Of a DNA stretch of 64,000 nt, positions 42,571 through 52,388 are shown piece by piece (positions within the stretch are counted from its first letter, which is position 1; each line of letters begins with the position of its first letter). The notes under the pieces were generated by a model, which did no database searches, was not told the origin of the DNA, and was given only the letters and a program-made list of their open reading frames with translations. Position numbers and translations under genes: made by a program. Source of the stretch: Nocardia transvalensis NBRC 15921 (GTDB lineage: Bacteria; Actinomycetota; Actinomycetes; Mycobacteriales; Mycobacteriaceae); assembly GCF_000308875.1 (NCBI RefSeq), contig NZ_BAGL01000127.1:1-64000 (forward strand), written 5' to 3'.

Positions 42571-43875
42571 TCAGCGGACGCCCGCGGTACTGCCGGATTC
42601 GCTCGGAACTACACCCACGGCCTTGGCGGCCAATTCGTTTCGCACCGCCGCGGCCGGGGTCGCCCCGCGGAACACCCAGCGCAGGCCGACGAATCGCACG
42701 AGGGTGGCCACGAGGTTCGCCGCCACCAGCACGAGCAACTCGACCTGGATCGGGGCGTCCGGCGCCCACCGGTGCAGCGAGAACAGCGAACCACTGGTCA
42801 GCACCCAGGTGAGCCCGAAGATGAGCAGACCCTGGAAGTGGTGCGAGACAACCGAACTCGACCCGCGCACCCCGAAGGTGAAGGCCCGGTTGGCGGCGGT
42901 ATTGCCGATCGCGGTCAGCAGCAGCGCCAGGAAGTTCGCCGCCTGCGGCCCGGCCACCGGCTGCAGCAGCAGGAACAGCACCATATAGGCGAGGGTCGAG
43001 ATGACGCCGATGATGCCGAACCGCACCAGCTGCCCGACCATGCCCAGCGGAACGCCGTCCACCAGCGGTTCGCGCCCGACCGCCACACGCAACTCGTTGA
43101 TCGGCAGCGAGCCCGTGGCCAGCCCGCGCCCGACGCGCCACACCCCGAGCAGGTCCTTGCGCGCGGTGTCGACGATATCGACCCGGCTGTCCGGATCATC
43201 GATCCAGTCGACCGGCACCTCGTGAATACGCAACCCGGCCCGCTCCGCGATCACCAGCAACTCGGTGTCGAAGAACCACTCCCCGTCCTGCACCAGCGGC
43301 AGCACCCGCCGCGCCACATCGGTGCGCATCGCCTTGAACCCGCACTGGGCATCGGAGAACCGCGCCTGCAACGACGCCTTCAGGATCAGGTTGTAGCAGC
43401 GCGAGATGAACTCCCGCTTCGGGCCGCGCACGACCCGCGACGACTTCGCCAGCCGGGTCCCGATCGCCAGATCCGAATGCCCCGACACCAGCGGCGCGAC
43501 CAGCGGCAGCACCGCGTTGAGATCCGTCGACAGATCCACATCCATATAGGCGACGACCTGCGCGTCCGACGCCTCCCACACCGCCCGCAGCGCCCGGCCC
43601 CGACCCTTGCGATCCAGATGCACCACCTGAATCCCGTCCAGTTCGGCCGCGAGGAAACGGGCTACGTCGAGCGTCGCGTCGGTGGAGGCGTTGTCGGCGA
43701 TGGTGATCCGCGCCGAGAACGGGAAGCCGGCGCTCAGGAAGGCGTGCAGCCGCCGCACGCACACCCCGAGGTCGCGCTCCTCGTTGTAGACGGGAATCAC
43801 CACATCCAGTACGGGCGCGGACACCGCCGCACCGCCGCGGGCCCTAGCGGGAACAACGGTCGAAATCTCGGTCAT
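42571..43875 (-). CDS. GT2 glycosyltransferase fused to a GtrA-like membrane domain
   Basis: 434 residues from the ATG at 43875. The GT2 part (about 20-265) has VVIPVYNEE, the D-x-D-type YMDVDLSTDL and the acceptor QCGFKAMR region of dolichyl-phosphate-mannose-synthase-like enzymes. The rest (about 285-415) has four membrane helices of the GtrA type. It should make a polyprenyl-phosphate sugar and deliver it across the membrane. It follows a GT39 gene by 71 bp in the same direction; that enzyme could use the lipid-linked sugar. Confidence 0.88.
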   Translation of the reverse strand: MTEISTVVPARARGGAAVSAPVLDVVIPVYNEERDLGVCVRRLHAFLSAGFPFSARITIADNASTDATLDVARFLAAELDGIQVVHLDRKGRGRALRAVWEASDAQVVAYMDVDLSTDLNAVLPLVAPLVSGHSDLAIGTRLAKSSRVVRGPKREFISRCYNLILKASLQARFSDAQCGFKAMRTDVARRVLPLVQDGEWFFDTELLVIAERAGLRIHEVPVDWIDDPDSRVDIVDTARKDLLGVWRVGRGLATGSLPINELRVAVGREPLVDGVPLGMVGQLVRFGIIGVISTLAYMVLFLLLQPVAGPQAANFLALLLTAIGNTAANRAFTFGVRGSSSVVSHHFQGLLIFGLTWVLTSGSLFSLHRWAPDAPIQVELLVLVAANLVATLVRFVGLRWVFRGATPAAAVRNELAAKAVGVVPSESGSTAGVR

Positions 43876-43946
43876 GTCTACGAGATTCGGCCCACGAACT
43901 GCATCCACGCTGGAACGGAGCTGGGAAGAGGCTGGGAGTACCGGCC

Positions 43947-46016
43947 CTACGATCCGTGCCGTGCGGTCAGGTCGTAGACGGTCTCGCCGTCCACCGTGGT
44001 GGCGGAGAAGTTCTCCCGGACCCATCGAGAGATCTTGGCTCCCTCGGTCTTCTGGTTCCGGTCCGGTCCGCCGCCGTCGCCGCCGAGGAAGAAATGGATC
44101 TTCCCCTCGCCGACATAGCGCTGGAACTGCTCCAGCGTCGGAGACGGATCGCCGCCGCCGAACCCGCCTATCGACATCACCGGATATCCGGCCGCCAACT
44201 GAAGATCCGCGGACCCCATAGACCCGACCGCCGCCGCGGCCCAGGTGAATCGCTCCGCATCACTCCGCAGCAACCGCACCAGCGAATCTCCCGGCCGCCG
44301 CGGGGCCCCACCGGGCCCGTGCCGCCCCGCCCGATCCACGGCACCAGGACCGCCCTGCCCGTCACCCGGGACACCGGGAACACCTGATCCGTCATTCGGA
44401 ACACCGGGAGCGCTACCCGGACCACCAGGGAATCCTGAGTTGCCATTCGGAACATCCGGATTGCCATCGGGAACGCCGGGATTGTCACCCGGGCCCGCCT
44501 GGCCCGGATTCGCCCCACCGGGCGGGCCGAAAGGCGGGCCACTGCCGGGCACCGACGGACCGGCCAGCACGATGCCGCCCGTGTGCGCGGTACCGATGGT
44601 CTGGACCGAGTAGGCGGCCGGGCCTGCGACAGACGCCGCGACGGCACCGACCGCGGCGGCGGCGAGCACGCGGCGCGGGGCCGGGAACAGCACACCGATG
44701 GCTCCGAGAATGCCCACGGCGAGAACGACCCACCGCAGCCACGGCACGAAATCCGGTGTCCGCGAGAGCAACAGCGCCGAGACAACCGCCGTGAGCACCG
44801 CCGTCGAGGCGAGCGCGCACCGCACCCAGAGCCGGTCGCGTTCCCGCCAGGCCAGCACCACACCGACACCGAGCGTTCCCGCCACCGCCGGCGCCAGCGC
44901 CACCGTGTAGTACTGGTGGAACAGGCCCTTCATGAAGCTGAACACCAGCCCGGTGATCAGCGCCCAGCCACCCCACAGGATCAGCGCCGCACGCTGCGGA
45001 TCCACCCGAGAAGCCCTGCCGCGCAGCACGATCCCGACGACGAACAGCACCAGCGCGGCCGGGATCAGCCACCCGATCTGCCCGCCCACCGAGGCGGTGA
45101 ACAACCGCCCGATCCCCGCGTCGGACCCGAAGCCCGGCATCCTGTGCCCACCACCGCCACTACCGGGCGGCGGACCCGGGAAACTACCCGACGAGCCCCC
45201 GCTCACCCGATCCAGGCCGTTGTACCCGAGCGTCAGCTCGATGATCGAATTGTGCTGGGAGCCACCGAAATACGGCCGCGAATCGGCGGGCCACAACTGC
45301 GCGATCAGCACCCACCAGCCCGCGCCCGCCACCAGCGCCACACCCGCGGCCACGAGTTGCACCAGCCGCTTACCGAGCTTCGGCGGCCCGGCGATCAGAT
45401 AGGTGAGCGCCAGCGCCGGGACGACCAGCAGCACCTGCAACTGCTTCGCCAGGAACCCGAGCCCGACCAGCGCCCCGCACAGCACCAGCCACCGCCAGCG
45501 CCCGTCGGCCACCGCGCGGGTCATGGCCCAGACCGCGGCCAGCATCAGGAACACCAGCAGCGCGTCCGGATTGTCGAACCGGAACATCAGCGCCGCCACC
45601 GGCGTCACGGCCAGCGCCAGCCCGCCGATCAACCCGGCCCCGGGCCCGGCCACGCGCCGCACCGTCACCCACACCAGCGCCACCGACGCCACCCCCAGCA
45701 GCACCTGTGGGACCAGCATGCTCCACGAATTCATCCCGAACAGCCGCGCCGAGATCTCCATCGGCCACAGCGACGCCGGGGTCTTGTCCACCGTGATCGC
45801 GTTCGCCCAGTCCGAGGAACCGAAGAAGAACGCCTTCCACGACTTCGCGCCCGACTGCACCGCGGCCGCGTAGAACGAATTGGCCCAGCCGTTCACACTC
45901 AGATTCCACAGATACGCGACAGCGGTACCGACCAGCAGTAGCGCGAGCATCGTGTATTCGTGGGTCCCTGTCCGGCGGGTGTCGGCGTCACCCTGTTGCG
46001 TCACTGCATCGGTCAC
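43947..46016 (-). CDS. GT39 (PMT/ArnT-like) glycosyltransferase with Gly/Pro-rich linker
   Basis: 689 residues from a GTG at 46016. About ten N-terminal membrane helices; NAITVDKTPASLW and FDNPDALLVFL are conserved loops of the actinobacterial family with a catalytic acidic residue. Residues near 495-590 are collagen-like G-x-P repeats, followed by a soluble C-terminal domain (GSADLQLAAGYPVMSIGGF). It probably transfers mannose or a similar sugar from a polyprenyl carrier outside the membrane. A paralogue lies at 56877-58835. Acceptor unknown. Confidence 0.82.
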   Translation of the reverse strand: MTDAVTQQGDADTRRTGTHEYTMLALLLVGTAVAYLWNLSVNGWANSFYAAAVQSGAKSWKAFFFGSSDWANAITVDKTPASLWPMEISARLFGMNSWSMLVPQVLLGVASVALVWVTVRRVAGPGAGLIGGLALAVTPVAALMFRFDNPDALLVFLMLAAVWAMTRAVADGRWRWLVLCGALVGLGFLAKQLQVLLVVPALALTYLIAGPPKLGKRLVQLVAAGVALVAGAGWWVLIAQLWPADSRPYFGGSQHNSIIELTLGYNGLDRVSGGSSGSFPGPPPGSGGGGHRMPGFGSDAGIGRLFTASVGGQIGWLIPAALVLFVVGIVLRGRASRVDPQRAALILWGGWALITGLVFSFMKGLFHQYYTVALAPAVAGTLGVGVVLAWRERDRLWVRCALASTAVLTAVVSALLLSRTPDFVPWLRWVVLAVGILGAIGVLFPAPRRVLAAAAVGAVAASVAGPAAYSVQTIGTAHTGGIVLAGPSVPGSGPPFGPPGGANPGQAGPGDNPGVPDGNPDVPNGNSGFPGGPGSAPGVPNDGSGVPGVPGDGQGGPGAVDRAGRHGPGGAPRRPGDSLVRLLRSDAERFTWAAAAVGSMGSADLQLAAGYPVMSIGGFGGGDPSPTLEQFQRYVGEGKIHFFLGGDGGGPDRNQKTEGAKISRWVRENFSATTVDGETVYDLTARHGS

Positions 46017-46111
46017 AGCGTCCGATCCTCGACGATCTTCCCGCCGTTTTCCTACAACCAGGCTGGGAGAATGGTGTGAGTCCGGTCAGCGATAGCCCGG
46101 CCCGCCACCGA

Positions 46112-46729
46112 TCACGGCATGCCGAATCCCGACGCCAGATCCTCGAATGCCCGGTTCATGATGTCGGCGAGTTCCTCCTCCGGGTGTGCGAGCCAATACT
46201 CGTAGGCCGCGAGGGCGACCCCGAGGGCGACGTTCGCGATCGACTGCGGGATCAGTTCCGAGGCGGACGTCCCGAGCCGCGCCGCGGCGAAATCCGCGAC
46301 GACGGCGCGCCAGTCGCGGAAGCGCAGCGTCGAATGCGCCTGGAGGGCAGGAACTTTGAGGATCAGCTCCATCCGCTTGCGGTGCCACGGCACCTGCGCG
46401 GGGTCGAAGCGGTTGAACTCCACCACCACGGCGCGGACCGCGTCCATGATCGGCTGACCGTCCGGGCACCGGGCGAAATGCGCCCGCATCACCTCGAGCT
46501 GGCCGCCGAAATCGCCCCACACGACGTCGTTCTTGGACTCGAAGTAGCGGAAGAAGGTGCGCTTGCTGATCCCCACCTCCGCCGCGATGCCCTCCACCGT
46601 GGTCGCCTCGAACCCGTCGCGCGCGAACAGGTCGAAGGCCGCCCGCTCCAGCTCGGCGGCGTTCGTCGAAGGCCGCCGACCAGGCCGGTTGGCGGGCGAA
46701 CCGCCGTCGGGAGATCTTTTTTCCGCCAT
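46112..46729 (-). CDS. mftR: Mycofactocin system regulator MftR (TetR family)
   Basis: 205 residues; ATG at 46729. The helix-turn-helix TVEGIAAEVGISKRTFFRYFESKNDVVWGDF is characteristic of MftR. Divergent from mftA, as is usual. Known MftR binds acyl-CoAs and represses the cluster. A partial palindrome lies in the 75-bp gap. Confidence 0.88.
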   Translation of the reverse strand: MAEKRSPDGGSPANRPGRRPSTNAAELERAAFDLFARDGFEATTVEGIAAEVGISKRTFFRYFESKNDVVWGDFGGQLEVMRAHFARCPDGQPIMDAVRAVVVEFNRFDPAQVPWHRKRMELILKVPALQAHSTLRFRDWRAVVADFAAARLGTSASELIPQSIANVALGVALAAYEYWLAHPEEELADIMNRAFEDLASGFGMP

Positions 46730-46742
46730 CACCCTTCCAATT

Positions 46743-46757
46743 TGTCACCCGGTGTCA
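46743..46757. promoter_or_regulatory. Partial palindrome in the mftR/mftA gap
   Basis: TGTCACC-C-GGTGTCA, 7-bp arms with one mismatch, is centred in the divergent gap and is a candidate MftR operator. Confidence 0.5.
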
Positions 46758-46804
46758 TTATGCTGGCGGTCACACTCATCCGATACGACTCCACAGGAGG
46801 AGCC

Positions 46805-46915
46805 ATGAGCGACACGACCGCCCACCGAACAGTAGTCGGCGACAGCGACGCCCTCGTCGAGGAAGACCTGCTCGTCGAGGACGTCTCGATCGACGGCATG
46901 TGCGGTGTCTACTGA
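46805..46915 (+). CDS. mftA: Mycofactocin precursor peptide
   Basis: 36 residues with a strong AGGAGG site. The C-terminal IDGMCGVY is the diagnostic MftA core; its last Val-Tyr are decarboxylated, cross-linked and cut to form the redox cofactor. The N-terminal part is acidic leader bound by MftB. The 3' end overlaps mftB by 11 bases. Confidence 0.97.
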   Translation: MSDTTAHRTVVGDSDALVEEDLLVEDVSIDGMCGVY

Positions 46916-47195
46916 CCCGGCGGCATTCGACCCGGCCCTGCCCTACCGTCTGGCGGGGTCGGTGTCGCTGCGGCCCGAACCCTTCGGAGCGCTGGTCTAC
47001 GACTTCGAGACCCGGCGACTCTCCTTTCTGAAAACACCACTGCTGGTCACGGTGGTGCGCGAACTCGACCGGCACCCCGACGTGCTGAGCACCCTCGACG
47101 CGGCCGAGGTCCCGGCCGCCGACCGCGACCGCTATCTGCGTGCCCTCGCCGGACTGTGCGAATCGGGCATCCTCCGCTCCCGTACCGCCCGCTGA
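46905..47195 (+). CDS. mftB: Mycofactocin peptide chaperone MftB
   Basis: 96 residues from a GTG inside the end of mftA. Small winged-helix RRE-type fold (YRLAGSVSLRPEPFGALVYDFETRRLSFLKTP as a region). It binds the MftA leader and presents the peptide to MftC. Order and length match other mft loci. Confidence 0.93.
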   Translation: MSTDPAAFDPALPYRLAGSVSLRPEPFGALVYDFETRRLSFLKTPLLVTVVRELDRHPDVLSTLDAAEVPAADRDRYLRALAGLCESGILRSRTAR

Positions 47196-47213
47196 CCGCG
47201 AACAGGACGACCC

Positions 47214-48392
47214 ATGAAACTGGTGGAACACTTCGAATACGGCCTCGACTCACCGATCTGCCTGACGTGGGAGCTGACCTACGCCTGCAACCTGGCCTGC
47301 GAACACTGCCTGTCGTCGTCGGGCCGCCGCGACCCGCGCGAGCTGACCACGGCCGAATGCAAGGCCGTCATCGACGAGTTCCAGCGGATGCAGGTCTTCT
47401 ACGTCAACATCGGCGGCGGTGAGCCCACCGTCCGCTCGGACTTCTGGGAGCTGGTGGACTACGCCGTAGACCATCGGGTCGGAGTCAAGTTCTCCACCAA
47501 CGGCGTTCGCCTCACCCCCGAGCGGGCGCGGAAGCTGGCCGGGTCCGACTACATCGACGTGCAGATCTCCATCGACGGCGCGACCGCGGAGGTCAACGAC
47601 GCGGTCCGCGGGCCCGGATCGTTCGCCACGGCCTATCGCGCGATGGAGAATCTCGCCGCCGCCGGATTCGAGAACTTCAAGATCTCGGTCGTCATGACCC
47701 GCCACAACGTGGGCCAGCTGGACGAATTCAAGGCCATCGCCGACCGTTTCGGCGCGCAGCTACGCATCACCCGCCTGCGCCCGTCCGGACGCGGCGCCGA
47801 CGTCTGGAACGAGCTGCACCCCACCGCCGACCAGCAGTTGCAGCTGTACGACTGGCTGGTCGCGAACGGCGAGGGCGTGCTCACCGGTGACTCCTTCTTC
47901 CACCTCAACGCGCTGGGCTCCGATCCGCTGCCGGGGCTGAACCTGTGCGGCGCGGGCCGCGTGGTCTGCCTGATCGACCCGGTCGGCGACGTCTACGCCT
48001 GCCCGTTCGCCATCCACGACGAGTTCCTCGCCGGAAATGTCCGCGACACAGGCGGTTTCGAGAGCGTCTGGCGGACCTCGGAACTGTTCACCCGGCTGCG
48101 CGCCCCGCAGACCGGCGGCAGCTGCGCGTCGTGTTCGGCCTACGACTCCTGCCGCGGCGGCTGCATGGCCGCGAAATTCTTCACCGGCCTCCCGCTCGAC
48201 GGCCCGGACCCCGAATGTGTGCGCGGCAACGCGGAATCCGCGCTCGCGACGGTCGGCGCACGGCCCGAGCCCGACAAGGACCACTCCCGCACGGGCGCCC
48301 GGCGGTCGGTCACCCTCGGCATGCCCTCGACCCGTCCCGTCGCGACCCCCGACCGGGCCTGCGACACCAGCCCGCTGGCCGGGCTCCGGTAA
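47214..48392 (+). CDS. mftC: Mycofactocin radical SAM maturase MftC
   Basis: 392 residues. C25-x3-C29-x2-C32 in YACNLACEHCLS binds the [4Fe-4S]-SAM cluster, and GGGEPT is the SAM-binding motif. The C-terminal SPASM region (CASCSAYDSCRGGC) binds auxiliary clusters. It decarboxylates the Tyr of MftA and forms the Val-Tyr bond. The tail after about residue 350 is Arg/Pro-rich and probably disordered. Confidence 0.97.
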   Translation: MKLVEHFEYGLDSPICLTWELTYACNLACEHCLSSSGRRDPRELTTAECKAVIDEFQRMQVFYVNIGGGEPTVRSDFWELVDYAVDHRVGVKFSTNGVRLTPERARKLAGSDYIDVQISIDGATAEVNDAVRGPGSFATAYRAMENLAAAGFENFKISVVMTRHNVGQLDEFKAIADRFGAQLRITRLRPSGRGADVWNELHPTADQQLQLYDWLVANGEGVLTGDSFFHLNALGSDPLPGLNLCGAGRVVCLIDPVGDVYACPFAIHDEFLAGNVRDTGGFESVWRTSELFTRLRAPQTGGSCASCSAYDSCRGGCMAAKFFTGLPLDGPDPECVRGNAESALATVGARPEPDKDHSRTGARRSVTLGMPSTRPVATPDRACDTSPLAGLR

Positions 48393-48418
48393 GCCGTTAT
48401 CAGACAAGGACTTTCACG

Positions 48419-49591
48419 ATGGCAAGCACGAAAGACTGGTTCGAGTCCGTTGCCGAGGCGCAGCGGCGGGCGAAGAAACGCGTCCCGAAATCGGTATATC
48501 TGGCGCTGCTGGCGGGTTCGGAGGCGGGCGTCACGCTCGACGACAATGCCGCGGCCTTCACCGAACTCGGCTTCCGCCCGCACATCGCCGACCTGCCCGC
48601 CACCCGCGACCTGTCCACCACCGTTCTGGGCCAGGAGATCTCGTTCCCGGTGATCTGTTCCCCGACCGGGGTGCAGGCCGTCGACCCGGAGGGCGAGGTG
48701 GGCGTGGCGCGGGGCGCGGCGCAGTCCGGCACCGCGATCGGCCTGTCCTCCTTCGGATCCAAGCCCGTCGAGGAGGTCGTCGCCGCCAACGACAAGACGT
48801 TCTTCCAGGTCTACTGGCTCGGCGACAAGGACGCCATGACCGCGCGCCTCGACCGCGCCCGCGCGGCCGGGGCCAAGGGCATCATCGTCACCCTGGACTG
48901 GGTGTTCGCCTCCGCCCGCGACTGGGGCAGCCCCGCCCTGCCCGAGCGGATCGACGTCAGGACCGCGATGAGTTTCGCGCCCCAGGTCCTGGCCCGGCCC
49001 GGCTGGCTGTGGCGGTTCGCCCGCTCCGGCCACCTGCCCGACCTGACCACCCCCAACCTGGTGCCGCGCGGTCAGCAGGGGCCGACGTTCTTCGGCGCGT
49101 ACGGCGAGTGGATGGGCACCCCGCCGCCCACCTGGAACGACCTGGCCTGGCTGCGGCAGCAGTGGGACGGCCCGTTCCTGATCAAGGGCATCGGCCGCCC
49201 CGACGACGCGAAAAGGGCCGTCGACATCGGCGCCACCGCGATCTCGGTGTCCAATCACGGCGGCAACAATCTCGACTCCACCCCGGCCACGATTCGCCTG
49301 CTGCCCGGCATCGCCGACGCCGTGGGCGACCAGCTGGAGATCCTGCTCGACGGCGGCATCCGGCGCGGCGGCGATGTCGTCAAGGCGTTGGCGCTCGGCG
49401 CCCGCGCCGTGATGATCGGCCGTCCCTATCTCTGGGGTATGGCCGCCGCCGGCGGGCACGGCGTGCACAACGTGCTCGAGGTGCTGCGCCAGGGCATCGA
49501 CTCCACGCTCTACGGCCTGGGCCACTCCTCGATCCACGAGGTGACTCGCGACGACATCGTGATACCGGACGGGTTCACCCGGGGCCTGTGA
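48419..49591 (+). CDS. mftD: Mycofactocin FMN enzyme MftD
   Basis: 390 residues of the alpha-hydroxyacid dehydrogenase family. SNHGGNNLD holds the catalytic His; the usual Arg after HGG is Asn, as expected for MftD, which oxidatively deaminates the Val-Tyr intermediate to the alpha-keto amide. The stop overlaps the SDR start by one base (TGATG). Confidence 0.95.
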   Translation: MASTKDWFESVAEAQRRAKKRVPKSVYLALLAGSEAGVTLDDNAAAFTELGFRPHIADLPATRDLSTTVLGQEISFPVICSPTGVQAVDPEGEVGVARGAAQSGTAIGLSSFGSKPVEEVVAANDKTFFQVYWLGDKDAMTARLDRARAAGAKGIIVTLDWVFASARDWGSPALPERIDVRTAMSFAPQVLARPGWLWRFARSGHLPDLTTPNLVPRGQQGPTFFGAYGEWMGTPPPTWNDLAWLRQQWDGPFLIKGIGRPDDAKRAVDIGATAISVSNHGGNNLDSTPATIRLLPGIADAVGDQLEILLDGGIRRGGDVVKALALGARAVMIGRPYLWGMAAAGGHGVHNVLEVLRQGIDSTLYGLGHSSIHEVTRDDIVIPDGFTRGL

Positions 49592-50382
49592 TGATCGACG
49601 CGCCCGTCGCCGTCGTCACCGGCGCCGCCCGCGGCATCGGCGCCGCGACCGTGCACCGGCTCGCCGATGCGGGCTGGCGGGTCGTCGCCGTCGACGCCTG
49701 CGCCGACGACCCGCGGGTCCCCTACGCGCTCGCCACCCGGGAGCAGCTGCGCTCGGTTGCCCGGGCGCACAACGGTTTCGTGGACGACGTGGTCGCCGAC
49801 GTCCGGGATCTCGACGCACTCATCGCCGTCGTACGGTCGGCCGAGGAGCGGTTCGGCCGGCTCGACGCCGCGGTCGCCGCCGCGGCGGTGATGACCGGTG
49901 GCGGCCGCCCGCTCTGGGAGACCGTTACCGCCGATTGGGCGCCGATGTTCGACGTGGGCGTGCACGGCGTCGCCAATCTGGCCCGCGCGGCCGTCCCGGC
50001 CATGCTCCGCCGCCCCGCACCGCGCACCGGGCGGTTCGTCGCGCTCGCCTCCGCCGCCGCGCACCACGGGATGTGGCGGCTGGCCGGGTACAACGCCGCC
50101 AAACACGCCGTCGCCGGCCTGGTCAAAGGGCTCGCCCACGATCTGCGCGGCACCGGGGTCACCGCCGTCGCGGTCTCCCCCGGTTCGACCCGCACCGACC
50201 TGCTCACCGAATCGGCCCGGCTCTACGACCTCGACACCGTCGACGACTTCGCCGATCATCAGCTGCTCGGGCGCATCCTGGAACCCGCCGAGATCGCCGC
50301 GACCGTCGCCTGGCTGTGCGCGCCCGAATCCGCCTGTGTCACAGGCAGTGTCATCCACGCCGACGGAGGATTCCTGCCATGA
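49591..50382 (+). CDS. SDR-family oxidoreductase inside the mycofactocin operon
   Basis: 263 residues. VVTGAARGIGAA, Asn-Ala-Ala region modified to AAAAVM, Ser in ASAAAHHG, and YNAAK. The insertion after the second beta strand (about 40-65) is typical of mycofactocin-coupled SDRs, which hold NAD tightly and use mycofactocin to reoxidise it. Coupled on both sides (TGATG and ATGA), so it belongs to the operon. Its alcohol substrate is unknown. Confidence 0.85.
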   Translation: MIDAPVAVVTGAARGIGAATVHRLADAGWRVVAVDACADDPRVPYALATREQLRSVARAHNGFVDDVVADVRDLDALIAVVRSAEERFGRLDAAVAAAAVMTGGGRPLWETVTADWAPMFDVGVHGVANLARAAVPAMLRRPAPRTGRFVALASAAAHHGMWRLAGYNAAKHAVAGLVKGLAHDLRGTGVTAVAVSPGSTRTDLLTESARLYDLDTVDDFADHQLLGRILEPAEIAATVAWLCAPESACVTGSVIHADGGFLP

Positions 50383-51689
50383 GGCTGCGGCTGGATTCCG
50401 GCGTCCGCCGCTTCGGTGACGGCCGCGTGCTGCTCGGCGGATCGCCGTCCCACGTGCTGCGGCTGGGCGCGGGCGGCGCCCGGCTGCTCGACAGCTGGCT
50501 GGACGGCACACCCGTCGACACCGCGTCCCGGGCCTTCGCGCGGCGGCTCCTGGACGCAGGGGTCGTGCATCCGATCCCGGCGGATACTGTCACGAAACTC
50601 ACTGTGACGCTGGTAGTTCCGGTCCGGGACAATCCGGATGGACTCGCCCGGGTGCTCGCCGCGACCACCGGCATCACCGAGCGGACGGTCGTGGACGACG
50701 CCTCCGCCACGCCGCTCGCCGCGGCCACCGTCCGGCACCATAGGCAGCGCGGCCCGGCCGCCGCCCGCAATACCGGGTGGCGCAGCGCCACAACGCCTTT
50801 GGTCGCCTTCCTCGACTCCGACACGGTCCCGTCCGACGACTGGCTCGAGACCGTCCTGCCGCTGTTCCACGATCCCGCCGTCGCCGCCGTGGCCCCGCGG
50901 GTCCGGTCACTGACCGGCGGCCCGGTCGGGCGCTACGAGGCACGCCGGTCCGCCCTGGACATGGGGTCCGAACCGGCCGCCGTCCGGCCGGACGGCCGGG
51001 TGCGCTACGTCCCGGCCGCGGCCCTCGTCGTGCGGGTCGACGCGCTGCGGGCGATCGGCGGATTCGACGAGACGCTGCGGTTCGGCGAGGACGTCGACCT
51101 CGTCTGGCGGCTCCTCGACGCCGGGTATTCGGTGCGCTACCAACCGGATTCGACCGTCCACCACGAACCGCGCCGCACCGTCGCCGCCTTCGTCCGCCAG
51201 CGCTTCGACTACGGCACCTCCGCCGCGCCGCTCGCCCGGCGCCACCCCCGGCTGCTGCCCGCCGCCCACCTGACCGGGACCACCGCCGCACAGGTCGCGC
51301 TCGTCCTCACCGGACACTCTGTGGCAGCGGGACTTCCGAGTATGTTCTCCCTCGCTCGCACCGCGTGGACGCTGCACCGCCGCGACATACCGCTGACCGT
51401 CGCGACCACACAGGCCGCGTCGGGGCAACTCGCGCTCGTCCGGCACCTGGCCGACGCGCTGCGCCGCGTGTGGTGGCCGCTCGCGCTGTGCACCGGGCGG
51501 GGGCGGCGGCTGCTGCTCCTCGCGCTCCTCGCCGCGACTGTCGAAACATCCTCCCGCACAATCAATCCCGCACTGGCGATCGCCGACGACATCGCCTACG
51601 GCCTCGGGGTCTGGACCGGATGCGTGCGACACCGCACCCTCGTCCCCCTCGCACCCCGACTGCACCGGAGGCAGGCCCGCCGCTCATGA
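50379..51689 (+). CDS. mftF: Mycofactocin glycosyltransferase MftF
   Basis: 436 residues. An N-terminal PqqD-like segment (about 1-65), then a GT2 domain with LVVPVRDNPDGL and FLDSDTVPSDDWL (D-x-D), and FGEDVDLVWRLLDAGY. C-terminal membrane-associated region. MftF adds beta-1,4-glucose units to premycofactocin. Overlaps SDR and mftE by 4 bp. Confidence 0.93.
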   Translation: MRLRLDSGVRRFGDGRVLLGGSPSHVLRLGAGGARLLDSWLDGTPVDTASRAFARRLLDAGVVHPIPADTVTKLTVTLVVPVRDNPDGLARVLAATTGITERTVVDDASATPLAAATVRHHRQRGPAAARNTGWRSATTPLVAFLDSDTVPSDDWLETVLPLFHDPAVAAVAPRVRSLTGGPVGRYEARRSALDMGSEPAAVRPDGRVRYVPAAALVVRVDALRAIGGFDETLRFGEDVDLVWRLLDAGYSVRYQPDSTVHHEPRRTVAAFVRQRFDYGTSAAPLARRHPRLLPAAHLTGTTAAQVALVLTGHSVAAGLPSMFSLARTAWTLHRRDIPLTVATTQAASGQLALVRHLADALRRVWWPLALCTGRGRRLLLLALLAATVETSSRTINPALAIADDIAYGLGVWTGCVRHRTLVPLAPRLHRRQARRS

Positions 51690-52372
51690 CCGCACTGGCC
51701 GACCTCCGGTTCACCGACCTCACCGATCGCGCGCACCGCACCGTGCTCGCGATCCCGTTGGGCGCCACCGAACAACACGGCCCGCACCTGCCGCTGCACA
51801 CCGACACCACCATCGCCGCCGAACTCTGCCGGCGGCTGGCCGCCGCGCGCCCCGACGTCCTCGCCGCACCGGCCGTCCCCTACGGCGCGAGCGGCGAGCA
51901 CGCGGACTTCCCCGGCACCCTCTCCGTCGGCCGGGCGGCGCTGGAACTGCTCCTCGTCGAACTCGTCCGCTCCGCCGACCGTTTCGCCGGGGTCGTCCTC
52001 GTCAACGGCCACGGCGGCAACCTCCAGCCGCTCCACGCCGCCACCCGCACCCTGCACGCCGAAGGACGGAACGTCCTGGCCTGGTCCCCCACCGGCGCCC
52101 CCGGCGACAGCCACGCCGGCCACACCGAAACCTCCGTCATGCTCCGCCTGCGCCCCGACACCGTCGACATGCGGCACGCGGAGGCGGGAAACACCCAGCC
52201 CCTCGATCGGCTCATCGACGACCTGCGCGATCACGGCGTCGCGGCCGTCAGCCCCAACGGCGTCCTGGGAGACCCGTCCACCGCCGACCCCACCGACGGC
52301 GACCGCATCCTCGACCGTTGGGCGGAACTGCTGATCGAACGGACGGAGAGACACTTCGGCCTCAATCCATAG
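51686..52372 (+). CDS. mftE: Mycofactocin peptidase MftE (creatininase family)
   Basis: 228 residues. Creatininase metal motifs: GATEQHGPHLPLHTD, VNGHGGN and SHAGHTETS. It releases the C-terminal dipeptide of MftA. Last gene of the operon; the GMC-type mftG is not found downstream. Confidence 0.94.
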   Translation: MTALADLRFTDLTDRAHRTVLAIPLGATEQHGPHLPLHTDTTIAAELCRRLAAARPDVLAAPAVPYGASGEHADFPGTLSVGRAALELLLVELVRSADRFAGVVLVNGHGGNLQPLHAATRTLHAEGRNVLAWSPTGAPGDSHAGHTETSVMLRLRPDTVDMRHAEAGNTQPLDRLIDDLRDHGVAAVSPNGVLGDPSTADPTDGDRILDRWAELLIERTERHFGLNP

Positions 52373-52388
52373 GCCCCCGCACACCCTC

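Noticed and set aside
40420..43977. 1185-codon plus-strand open frame
   Set aside because: It runs antisense through the histidine kinase, out of frame through PAP2 and antisense to the GT2-GtrA gene. Composition is typical of high-GC shadow frames.
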